Positions 53,744 through 63,485 of a stretch of 64,000 bases of DNA are shown one piece after another. The DNA is from Humulus lupulus (Eukaryota > Streptophyta > Magnoliopsida > Rosales > Cannabaceae). How positions within the stretch are numbered: the first letter of the stretch is position 1; each line of letters starts with the position of its first letter. The stretch covers positions 136,440,297-136,504,296 of the forward strand of contig NC_084793.1 of the NCBI RefSeq assembly GCF_963169125.1, written 5' to 3'. Below the pieces are notes generated by a model. It did no database searches. It had not been told where the DNA came from and saw nothing but the letters and a program-made list of their open reading frames with translations. The position numbers were made by a program, and so were the translations under genes.

Positions 53744-55019
53744 CCCCTGTATGCACCACCTCTTCTAAAACATGCCTTCTGTCACTCATTTCAGTCCCTA
53801 GCAACTCTTCATAATATTCATAAAACGCATTATTGACCTCCTCCTGATTATCTAGCCAGTTTCCTTTCATGTCCCAAATCGAATAAATTGCATTATGAAG
53901 TTGCCGATGCCTAATACTATTATGGAAAAACTTAGTATTCTCATCACCTTGTTTAAGCCAATCCTCCTTAACTTTTTGTTTTAGAAATTGCACTAGATCT
54001 TTATGAGCTTTCTGGTACTCTTTCCTTCTTAATATCTCTTCTTCAATCAAATGGGGATTACCAGGATCTGACTGTAATTTCACTTGGGTATCTAGCAACT
54101 GTTTATGGTTCTTTGCCTCATGCACAAAAACATCACCTTTCCCTTCTCTATTTAGCTTTTTCAACTCCACTCTCAGCCTTTTTAACTTCGATATCAAGCA
54201 AAACATTGGAGTCCCTTGAACCTCCTTCCTCCAACTGCCAGCTACTGTCTTTTGAAACCCATCAAGATTACTCCAAAAGTTGAAATATCTGAAAGGCTTC
54301 TTATTCTCAAGAAGAGTGCCAAAATTCACTATAAACGGACTATGGTCCATATCACCTTCAGGAAAAAAAACCACTTCAGCAGTAGGGAACTTTCCTATCC
54401 AATTCTCATTAGCTAAAACTCTATCAAGTTTAGCATAAACCCTGTCCTTGCCAGCTTGTTTATTGTTCCAAGTAAAAAAGTTACCCGAAAACTTCATATC
54501 TGTTAACCTGCAAGTCTCTGCACAGTGCTGAAAAGAAGCTAATTCTGAACCATTCCCATGATAAGGAAACCTATCTTCAGGAGATAGAACTGCATTGAAG
54601 TCTCCCATAACTATCCAAGGCCCATTAATTCCATGAGCCATATTTTCCAAATCTTCCCAAAGCCTCTCCCTGCCTCTCATATCATTAGCAGCATACACCA
54701 CAGTAATATCAAAAGGATCTCTATTTTTGGCTGAGACAGTAAAATGTATCCATTGGCTCGAACTTCCTCTAATATCCACATCATAAGTCAAAGGATTCCA
54801 TGCCACTATAATTCTACCATTAGGATGATGCATTAAATTTGTAGTAAAGCACCATCCTTTGAACATATTAAGGTATAAAGACCCCATGTTGGGGGCCTTT
54901 ACCCTTGTCTCTAAGAGGCTAACAAACCCAATTCTTTTGCTAGAGATCATTCGCATAACCTCCCTTTGTTTATTGGCGTTGTTAAGCCCCCTAGCATTCC
55001 ATCCAAATAGCCTATCCAT
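53744..55019 (-). pseudogene. LINE-3 ORF2, endonuclease domain
   Basis: Starts MDRLFGWNARGLNNANKQRE at 55019 (ATG; catalytic Asn in the first block). SLLETRVK holds the Glu; IVMGDFNAVLSPEDR the D-x-N; SGNFFTWNNKQAGKDRVYAK and FFPEGDMDHSPFIVNF the later blocks (D-H). The linker includes VKEDWLKQGDENTKFFHNSI. The frame is fully open from 55019 into the solo LTR; the LINE part ends at the CAGAG duplication. All endonuclease catalytic residues I can place are kept. Confidence 0.92.
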
Positions 55020-55157
55020 TTATGAATGGAGGTTCTCCCCCTCCACTCATATCAGACCTCAGTCCTTGTAAAGTTTCCCCAACTGTGATTTCAGTTTCTG
55101 AATATTGTCCTAGAACCAAAAAAGAGTTTCTCTCTTGCTTCTCCTTGGCCTTGTTCC

Positions 55158-56336
55158 TTATTCCATTCTTCCCGTTACTAGGTTGAAACCCCTCACTTTT
55201 CTCCTTTTCTGCTCCCTGCTTCTGTGTTGTAACTTCTCCACTCTAGGTGGATCAGGTATTGAAACTTCACTTTTCTTTTCTTTCCAGACTTGTGACGGTT
55301 CTCCTTGACTCATCCTCTTCTTACAAACTTCCTTCTTGTGACCAATCCCCTTACAGTGCTCACAGATATCTGGTTTCCACTCATAATGCACTCCCACATA
55401 CACAAAATCCCCATTTTCATCTTCAAACTTAATTTGCTCTGGTAGATCTTTTGTTAGGTTCACTTCAACTAGGACTCGGGCATATTGTAACTTCTCCCTT
55501 GCCAGAGTTGCTCTATCCTGCTTCACCAATTTGCCAATTAACCCAACAATCTTCGCCATTGACCTCTCACCCTAGTATTTCAACTCAAGGTTACTTAACT
55601 GCGCCCATATCGGAACTGTCATGATTGTGTCCTTGGTGAATTTAGAGTTAGGATCCCAACTCTTCATGATTAGAGGCTTCCTGTCAAAAAACTGATATCC
55701 ACCATTAAGCACTCCATCCCTAACCTCCATCGAATTGAATCTGAGTATGAAAACCCCTGGGGCTAATAGAGCTACTTTATCGATACCTTTATCTCTCCAG
55801 ATCCTTCGAAAAAATCCCTCCATTACCGAAATTGGTGGATTTGCTCCAAGCACATAACAGACCAAGGCTGAGTTCCAATATTGAATCCCATCTTCAATAT
55901 CTACTGCTTCTATCTTAACACAATTATCCTCAACATGCAGATTGGAAGTAGTTTTAGAAGTACCTGAAATCGATTTCTTCCCCGTGCCTCCTTTTAGAAC
56001 CCCTAACCAATCATTGAGAGTTTGTTTCACCATATTTCGACGATTCAAATCATCGTGATCCAGCTCTGCGCCCACCAACGATTGTTTACTCTGGCTAGGC
56101 ATATCATCTTCCTCAACCTCTGTTCCCCTATTAGACTTCGCAGAAGAGTCCAGCAGATGTCCATTCTCAGATAAATCTCGTCTGTTTCTATCAGCATCCT
56201 CTTCTTCATCAAACGCCATCGCTTCCACTCCTAGGATGCCAGCCATAGATTTGACCTTGATGACAGGATCCGTGGAAGATGGCCCTCTTTTCTTCTTCGC
56301 TGGTGATTTTTTCTTCAATCTCGGTCTCCCTGCCAT
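55158..56336 (-). pseudogene. LINE-3 ORF1, one nonsense codon
   Basis: ATG at 56336: MAGRPRLKKKSPAKKKRGPS, a basic N-terminus. Acidic middle, then the DUF4283-like domain (ALVCYVLGANPPISVMEGFF, GVFILRFNSMEVRDGVL, FFDRKPLIMKSWDP). TAG at 55572-55574 follows LELKY, where LINE-1 has Trp (LGLQYWGSK), so one transition stops an otherwise open frame. It continues GERSMAKIVGLIGKLVKQ, YARVLVEVNLT and the knuckle CEHCKGIGHKKEVC, ending at 55158. ORF2 starts about 140 bp downstream. Confidence 0.92.
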
Positions 56337-56385
56337 GTCTCCAGCTCAAGCTGAAGAGAGAGCGGGAAATTCAAAAAAATCATAT

Positions 56386-56398
56386 GGCTTGTTAAATC
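56386..56398 (+). repeat. Target site duplication of LINE-3, right
   Basis: Perfect second copy of GGCTTGTTAAATC. Confidence 0.93.
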
Positions 56399-56504
56399 AT
56401 TACATGGTTTAAAACAAGCACCGAAACAATGGCATGAGAAGTTTGATAAAGTTATTGTTTTTGATGGGTTTAGAAACAATAATGTTGACAAGTTCTTATA
56501 CTCT
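56399..56504 (+). pseudogene. Copia-2 RT fragment after LINE-3, truncated
   Basis: Continues the RT block (HYMV*NKHRNNGMRSLIKL by frame; LKQAPKQWHEKFDK in the true frame) as in copia-1 near 41770. It breaks off after CTTATACTCT, where the next LTR begins. Confidence 0.8.
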
Positions 56505-57638
56505 TGAACTTGGACGGGAAGCAATCAATCCCCGACTGTCAATCATCCAGGGAGTAAATGATGCCTCAGGTACAGCGTGAAAGGACACCTTGGGTATGGA
56601 TTAGACATTTTGGGCGTGGATGAGACCCCTCATTAAGTGGAACCGATTTATGGGCCCACCAATAGGCAGTTGACACGTGGCGTACCCTTTTTATGGGTAG
56701 GAAGCCTCGAAAAGCCCAAATGTCTCCCCCTGAATGCGTTCCTTAAGATTACCCCTCTCGATCTAAGTCTCAACTGTCCGAGGATGAGTGAAGATTTGAG
56801 GGGAAAATGTTGTCCGTGTGATACGTGATACGTGGCAATCATTAGAGAGTTATTAAGCTTCACAGAAGATAATGTAGCCTTGGTGAGCTCGCCTAGAGCT
56901 CCTCAGAAGGCAAGCCTATCTGTCCTGATCATGCACTGCTTCTAGAGAAGAATGTCCTCAGGGAGTGACACATCGAGGAATATAGTTATGATGCCATCCC
57001 TATACCCTCGGCTCCAGTCCTTCGGGCCTGCGCAAACCGTTCTCCATGCCTAGAGTATAGTGTCAGGTGTCAAGCGTAGAGACCCTGGACCATAAGCAGC
57101 TGTCTGACATGTTACTGTTACCCAAGTCGTGGTCTTGAGTCCGTAAAAGCGAGAAGTAAGATGTCTCACAACAACGCCTAAGATGGGACAACCTGAAGTT
57201 ACCCCTTGATACTGTTAGGGATGTGTTACCCAAAAAGTCATGGGTTGTAACCTCGTTAGTGGCCTCGAGGGCATACACCTAGGCCCACCAGTTCCATAAT
57301 CAGTGGAATGTATATTTATTAGTATTAATGCCCCATTAAGGGAGAATGTTTGAAAATAAATCTCCATTAAGGGAATTAATTTCCCTTTGCCACTTATAAA
57401 TAGGTCTAGGGCACACTTTGTAAAGGATACCAGATTGCATTCCCACTTTTGTATTCAGAGTATTGCAAATACGCTGGCTGAACTCCATAGAAGCTTGAGA
57501 CCCCCAACCTTCCCAAATCCTAATATAGGTCACTCGTGGACTAGGGTTACTTAACCCGAACCACGTAAAATCCCTGTGTTCTTCTTACATTTTCTTTAAG
57601 CTTGATTTAGTTAGTTGATAGCAAAAAAGCAGTCAACA
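56505..57638 (+). mobile_element. LTR E: Tat-type gypsy LTR, no matching target duplication
   Basis: TGAACTTGGACGGG ... AAAAGCAGTCAACA. TATA-like CACTTATAAATAGGTC (near 57390) and the U5-type text GGTCACTCGTGGACTAGG ... AACCGAACCACG-like block resemble Tat-2's LTR in order. Flanks ACTCT (56500-56504) and TAGTT (57639-57643) do not match, so this may be one LTR of an element whose rest was deleted together with the copia-2 3' end, or a solo LTR formed between different copies. Confidence 0.7.
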
Positions 57639-57929
57639 TAGTTAATTTTGCATATTCATGAAATACTCTTATATAAACTATGATAGTGACTTTGGTCCTC
57701 AAGGCCGCTTCTCATTTTCACACTTCATCTAATAGAGTTTGTGAGCTTGAAAGTATTTCACTCTCACTATTTATTTTATTTTATTGTGTAGATCTACAGT
57801 TAATAGAACGAGGTTATCATAAATAATGTTTGAAGGTACATTATATCGATCCACTGTTTATTTCTTGTAATAATCCTTGATTTTATTCCACATATTTATA
57901 GGGTTATGCATTTAGCTTACGAATATCAC
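57639..57929. other. Unassigned AT-rich sequence
   Basis: I see no gene, repeat or element end in this stretch. Confidence 0.4.
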
Positions 57930-58573
57930 TAGTGAGATTGCCAAAATAAGAGCGAGCCATGATTTTCTTCTTAATAAATTTTATCACCACAAGGCAGTTT
58001 GACTCGACAATAATGTTTCAATGTCCCAAAGTCCTACAATTTAGACTATTTAGGATTTCCATAACTTCAGCAATATCATGATGATACATAACTTTAAAGG
58101 GCCATATAGTAGAAGCAAGAGCTTGCTAATAGTCATAGCAAGTCCCACTAAAACTTGTGGGAACACTCAAAGCAACATCAATGTTCACTTTATTTTAAGC
58201 CAGGCAGAGAAGCACATCAGAGGGGAGCATCACCAACAAGATTCAAAGTCCCCAACGAACATGCACTATTGATGAACCAATAGGCCACATGGTAATGGTC
58301 AATAAAATCCATGGCCAAGTCAACGATCATTTCTTCTTAAATCACCATACCTTCATGATTTTTTTATTCCTCCTAAACTAAATCCTCCAAAAAAAAATTA
58401 AGGAACTTCTCAAGCTCATCAGTAGCTAGATAGTTCAGAAGAGCCAACATAAATTCATAAAAATCTGAATGCATAGAAAATGGTAACATCACCACATAAA
58501 TGATCCTTTTCCTTATGGAACTTAGGTTGAGCAACCCCAAAGTACATGGAGAACAACTTCAGGGCCTTTTAAA
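57930..58573 (-). pseudogene. Decayed LINE 3' end with zf-RVT and RNase H (RVT_3-like) remnants
   Basis: On the minus strand, text like LHVLWGCS (near 58545) and NYLATDELEKFLNFFLEDLV (near 58430) looks like the zf-RVT end of a LINE-type RT. Then KIKVNIDVALSVPTSFSGTC (near 58200), AEVMEILNSLN (near 58060) and IIVESNCLVVIKFIKKK (near 58000) match the order of an RNase H domain (first Asp, Glu, E-S-D-like block). Several stops and shifts. This LINE type has an RNase H that LINE-1 to LINE-3 lack. Copia-3 inserted into it. Confidence 0.6.
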
Positions 58574-59712
58574 TGTTAGGAAAATATGTATTGCCTCAAT
58601 GGAAATAGGTAAGAATATTACAACTCTAGGCAATATATTACAAATAAGTATAGACTGATTAAATAAGGTTACAACTCTATAACTGAAAGTACAAATAAAC
58701 AAAAAGAAGAAGAAGAATAGAATAGTGAAAAATTCAACTCTAAGCAAAACATTACAAGTAAAGTAAAGATGTTTGAAACAAAAGAGAAGATTACAACTCT
58801 AAATAAAAGTTACAAGTAAATAGAACAAGAGAATAAGAAGAAAAGTAATAGAATAAAATGTAAGAATAGAAACACAAGTAAACTCTCACTTACACAACCT
58901 AAGTGAAGGGGGTTGGGGATCACCAACTTGAACAAGGTTTAAAACCTTTGTCAAAAAGCTTATTTCCCCCTAACTCAAGCACTAAGGGATCTCTCTCAGA
59001 TTAAAGGAAATGCTTTCTGGAATTATCAAGCCTCAAGGTGTTTCTAGCCAAGTGCTCTAATGGATAGAAATGTTGTGTCTTTCAAGTGAGCTATAGGCTC
59101 CTATTTATAGAGTTTAGAGGCACCCTTTGAATTTCAAATTCCACCAACCCCCATGGCTGTTACCAATGTTTAATTGGATTAATATGGAATTAAAAATGAG
59201 ATTTGGGAGTTATTTGGGTTTATTGAGCTGTTCAACAAAGAATGAAAAAATTGAAAAATTGGTCAGATTTACACCTGTGGCCGCGGCCAGGGACATCAGT
59301 GGCCGCGACCACCAACATTCTGTGGCCGCGGCCACTGACCAATTTAAGCACTTGTGATGTTTTTCCAAACGGTTCTAAACCCTCCCAAATGATTTTGTAA
59401 CCCCTAAAACACATTATTGGAGTTAAAATCATATGTCTAACAACCATTTCACACATGGAATTATGAAATTCATCTCAATATTGTGTAACACCAAATTTAC
59501 ACAATAAAGGGTAATATTTGGAAGTTACAAATTTGTAACACCAAATATGTTACATATTTGGATATATCTCATATATCTAAATATTGTAACTTTCTATCAT
59601 ATGTTACAATATGTGACAGTCTTTGTCACATTTATTTAATCTAAAACATTATAGGGGAATTTTATATTATAATATAATATAATGTTACATTATATTATAA
59701 AAGAATATAACA
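58574..59712 (-). mobile_element. Copia-3 3' LTR
   Basis: 1139 bp. In sense (minus) it begins TGTTATATTC directly after AATCTAGTGGGGGAA and ends TTTTCCTAACA. TATA-like CTATAAATAGGAGCC (plus about 59096-59110). Contains a CpG-rich triple palindrome at 59277-59335. No second LTR is present to confirm the ends, but the polypurine tract fixes the start. Confidence 0.82.
59277..59335 (-). repeat. Triple GTGGCCGCGGCCAC palindrome in copia-3 LTR
   Basis: Copies at 59277 (GTGGCCGCGGCCA), 59299 (GTGGCCGCGACCA, one mismatch) and 59322 (GTGGCCGCGGCCAC), spaced 22-23 bp, in otherwise AT-rich sequence. Confidence 0.9.
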
Positions 59713-60453
59713 TTCCCCCACTAGATTAAATAGTTATCTATTGTAACACTTATTTAATCAATCATTATATTTTAAAATATAACATCTCCCCCACTTGATT
59801 AAATAAGAACTCTCTCTTATAGGAGTCATTGCATTAGTGCATAAAGCAAAGTATTTTTCAACTTGAACTTTACTATAGTGTAATTATCATAAAATTTGTC
59901 AAAAATTTGGTTGCACTAGGCATTGAACCATATTTTCATGATAACAAATCAGTGATAACACACACACCTTTGCGATATTCACTTGAGACCTCTATGTCTT
60001 GCTTTGCACCGTTAATGTCCATGTGCACTTTCCATTCATGGACGTTCTTGAGAATACTCCCAGTTCTCATGAGAGGCGGCACCACCCCTAGGTCGATATA
60101 GGTAGAATTCTTACAGTTTTTTGTTACCAAAAATACTTGTCTTCACAAGACTGAATTCTATTAAAAAACCTTTCGGTTTTAACCCTCAACTTGGTAACAC
60201 ACAAGTACTCAATATCTTAGATGGGACTTGTTTTTAGTACAACTAATATTCACTTAATTGACTTGTTGTTACCTATTGAATCTAACACTAGTTGAATAAC
60301 TAGTGTTAAGATAGGTTACCATCAATCATGAATCTCTTTAGGGAGTTTAAGTCCCATCCCTCGAGATGATGCAGCCACTAAATCTCTCGTTAGTGGCTTA
60401 GTGAAAGGATCCGCCAGATTTTCACTTGTTCTCACATAGGATATTGAGATGAC
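59713..60453 (-). other. Copia-3 3' UTR with doubled polypurine tract
   Basis: Non-coding. Contains two polypurine tracts: AATCTAGTGGGGGAA (plus 59713-59727, next to the LTR) and AATCAAGTGGGGGAGA about 72 bp upstream (plus about 59784-59800), each followed in sense by TGTTATATT-like text. It also holds the GGTGGTGCCGCCTCTCATG text shared with copia-1. Confidence 0.8.
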
Positions 60454-61130
60454 TCATCTTTGAATCAATTCTCTTACATATCCATGTCTTAGACTAATAT
60501 GTCTAGACTTCCCATTATACACTCCGCTGCACGCTCTAGCCAATGTCGCTTGGCTATCACAATGTATCGATATAGTAGATACATTCTCTTTGATTAGGGG
60601 AATCTCTATCAACAGATCCCTTAACCATTCGACCTCTTTGCCGGTAGCAGCTAGAGATATAAACTCTGCTTCCATAGTGGAATGAGATATACAGGTTTGT
60701 TTCTTGGAACCCCAAGAAATTGTACCTCCACCAAGTGTAAATACCCAACCAGTTGAGGACAAGTTGTCCCCAAGATTGGATATCCAACTTGCATCTGTAT
60801 AACCTTCTAAAATTGAAGGAAATTTGGAGTAGTGAAGGCTTAGTCCTTTGGTTTTCTTGAGATAACCTAGGACTCTTCCAATTGCCTTCTAGTGATCCAC
60901 ACTTGGATTACTTGTAAACCTACTAAGTTTACTTACCGCAAATGATATATTAGGTCTTGTACATTGGGCAACATACATTAGACTCCCTATAGCACTAGCG
61001 TACTCCAATTGAGCCACCGCTCTTCCTTCATTCTGCTATAGTTTTAAACTATGATTGAATGGAGTATTGCCATCTTTAACCTTGAGATGGTTAAATTTGT
61101 TCAATACTTTCTCAACATAGTGGGCTTACC
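60454..61130 (-). pseudogene. Copia-3 RT C-terminus and RNase H
   Basis: After the frameshift at 61131: KVLNKFNHLKVKDGNTPFNH, YASAIGSLMYVAQCTRPNIS (near 60990), KLSRFTSNPS. RNase H: ILEGYTDASWISNLGDN (first Asp, near 60800), WGSKKQTCISHSTMEAEFIS (Glu, near 60700), STISIHCDSQATLARA (Asp, near 60580), KSRHISLRHGYVRELIQ (60510-60460). The final frame 60762-60454 is open to TGA. Earlier pieces carry stops near 61037 and 60890. Confidence 0.87.
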
Positions 61131-61937
61131 CTAATGCAAACCCCCACTATGTTTCTTTACTTTGATACCAAGTATGGTGTCAACTTCTCCAAGATCTTTC
61201 ATCTTGAAGGTTAATGATAGAAACCTCTTCGTTTCTTCTATCCCTTTCATGCTATTACTTAGAATAAGCATGTCATCCACATATAAGCAAACAATGATCA
61301 CATATCCCTTACAAGTTTTGGAATAGAAACACTTGTCTCCATTGTTATGTCTAAATCCATTAGACATGATGGCTTGATCAAATTCCTCATGCCATTGCTT
61401 GGGAGCTTGTTTCAATCCATATAAGGATTTTACAAGTCTACATACTTTATGTTCATATTTTGGTAGGACAAACCCTTCGAGTTGTTCCATATAGACCTCC
61501 TCATTGATGTCGCCATTAGGGATTACCGTTTTGATATCCATTTGATGAACATACAAGTTGTGTATAGAAGCTAAAGCGAACAAAATTCTTATAGAAGTTG
61601 TTCTTGCAATAGGCGCATAGGTATCGAAATAATCGATACCCTCTTTTTGCCTAAACCCTTTAGCTACTAATCTAGCTTTAAAGGTTTGGATAGTGCTGTC
61701 ATTGTGGTATTTTCTCCTAAATACCCACTTACACCCAATTGGCTTAGATCCCGGTGGGAGGTCTACCAATTCCCAAGTGTTATTGGAAAGAATGGAATCC
61801 ATCTCATCATTGATGGCGTCTTTCCAAAATGCACTATCTCTCGATTGCATAGCTTCTCTATAAGTCTTATGATCATCCTCAACGAGAAGTACAATAGGAA
61901 TTTTCCTATTGACTTCCTCTCTATTTCCTTCTACCAT
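61131..61937 (-). pseudogene. Copia-3 reverse transcriptase
   Basis: Open from the TAA at 61938 to a frameshift at 61131. Blocks: YREAMQSRDSAFWKDAINDE, NNTWELVDLPPGSKPIGCKW, FKARLVAKGFRQKEGIDYFD, HQMDIKTVIPNGDINEEVYM, LYGLKQAPKQWHEEFDQAIM and the catalytic CLYVDDMLILSN (near 61275-61240), both aspartates kept. MDIKTVIPNGD departs from the usual D-V-K-T-A-F-L-N-G-D block (Phe-Leu to Ile-Pro), which would probably impair the fold. Confidence 0.92.
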
Positions 61938-62921
61938 TTAGAATGAAATTCGTTGAGAATCTATCTCATCCACTACTAGACTTTTATGATTTTTAAGCCT
62001 TTGACTTCTTTTAGGTTCAAAGGGCTGCTTTACATCCTTTTGAGAATTCTCCTCTTGAGAATCAACTTTGGATGTAGAAGCTTGAGAATTGTTCTCATAT
62101 AACAAATTCTCCTTTAGAGATGTTGAAGCTTGAGAATTGTTGTCACATAACATATTCTCAAAAAATTCAACTTCTCTAGATTCAATCACAATATTAGACT
62201 CTAAGTCTAATAGCCTATAAGTTTTACTATTGTTGGCATAACGAACAAAATCATATTTTATGGCTCTTGAACCTAACTTTGTTCTATTAGGTTCGTTTTT
62301 CTTGCAAAATGCAAGACACCCCCACACTTTGAAGTACCCTATGTTGGGTTTTCTTCCTTTCCATAACTCATATGGAGATATCTCATTTTTCTTTATCGAA
62401 ATTCGATTAAGAATGTGACAAGCGGTTAAAAGCGCTTCACCCCATAAGTTAAAGTTCAACTTAGAAAACACCAACATAGAATTTATCATCTCTCGATAAG
62501 TCATATTTTTCCTTTCGGCAACACCATTGTGTTGTGGTGTATAAGGTGCAGTGCACTCATGAATTATACCATTTTCTTCACAAAATGTATTGAATTCATT
62601 AGAGAAGTACTCTCCTCCTCTATCACTTCTTAGCACCTTAATCTTTTTATTTAGTTGATGTTCAACTTCTAATTTATACAATTTAAAAGCATCAAAAGTT
62701 TCATCTTTATGCTTTAAAAGAAACACATAGGTATATCTACTAAAATCATCTATAAAAGTAAGAAAATACCTTTTACCACCTCTAGTTAAAACAACATTTA
62801 ATTTACAAAGATCACTATGGATTAAATCTATTAAATTAGATGATCTTTCTACACTAGGAAATGGTTTCTCAATCATTTTTGCCTTAACACATGTTTCACA
62901 TTTACCATAGTTTTTAATATT
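61938..62921 (-). pseudogene. Copia-3 integrase
   Basis: Same frame as the protease segment, separated only by the TGA at 62922-62924. NIKNYGKCETCVKAKMIEKP (end of the zinc motif), IDLIHSDLCKLNVVLTRGGK (first Asp), VLRSDRGGEYFSNEFNTFCE (second Asp), CTAPYTPQHNGVAERKNMTY (Glu), NLWGEALLTACHILNRISIK, then VWGCLAFCKKNEPNRTKLGS. The tail has a repeated NNSQASTS motif (SQASTSLKENLLYENNSQAS) before the RT. All three DDE residues are present. Confidence 0.92.
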
Positions 62922-63485
62922 TCATGCAATCATACCACATTTTACTACTCTTTTCATGGTTGAAAAACCTATATGCGATAGTCTAAGATGCCACAAAAAT
63001 AAAGAATCATACTCAACAACATAGGCCGAATTAGCATTTTTATTGATAACATTGAAAGTTATATCATTGGTGCACAATTTAACCATACCCTCACAAGAGT
63101 ACCCTTTTCCCAAAAATACATTTGATTTGGTAAGTATAAGTTTACCAGACTCAAAAACAGCTTTAATGCCGGGCTTGCCAAGCAAATCACCACTTACCAA
63201 GTTTCTACTTATTTCGGGAACATAAAGTACATTCACTAATGTAAATTTCTTGCCGGAGGTGAAAAAGACTTCAATGGTACATTTGCCAAGTACCTTGGAT
63301 TTGCCCTCATTGCCCATTTGAATCTCATGGTTGCCCTTTGACTCTTCAAAGGTCTTGAACAATGATTTGTCATAGGTGACATGGACGGTGGCACATGTAT
63401 CATACCACCACCCTTTCACCTTGCCTTGGACCGCATTCACCTCACTAAGGGTAGCAACTATGTTTTCCTCTTGAGTTGCATTCAC
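62922..63485 (-). pseudogene. Copia-3 protease and pre-integrase domain
   Basis: GKVKGWWYDTCATVHVTYDK (near 63420-63360) is the protease active site; the usual Asp-Ser/Thr-Gly reads Asp-Thr-Cys. Then STIEVFF-type core text, VPEISRNLVSGDLLGKPGIK and GKLILTKSNVFLGKGYSCEG. The pre-integrase zinc motif LWHLRLSHIGFSTMKRVVKC follows. A one-base shift near 63487 separates it from gag; the ATG-like start at 63485 is not a true start. It ends at TGA 62922-62924. Confidence 0.88.

Larger units (their letters stand above)
49116..56385 (-). mobile_element. LINE-3: L1-type element inserted in copia-2 RT, best preserved LINE
   Basis: 7.27 kb including the 2431-bp solo LTR D, so about 4.84 kb of LINE. The A-tail is a run of 14 T at 49116-49129. 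Perfect 13-bp duplication. A different family from LINE-1 and LINE-2: ORF1 and ORF2 share the architecture but only limited identity. Visible damage to coding is small: TAG in ORF1 at 55572-55574, one-base loss near 51184, TAG near 49537, and solo LTR D. Confidence 0.93.
44271..56504 (+). mobile_element. Copia-2: second copia interior, 3' truncated
   Basis: Same family as copia-1: the gag start, protease, integrase and RT text match in order. It lacks a 3' end, breaking off at CTTATACTCT (56504). It hosts solo LTR C in integrase and LINE-3 in RT. Two deletions relative to copia-1 are visible: a short one near 48278 and a larger one near 48840 (integrase C-terminus to RT start). Confidence 0.87.
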
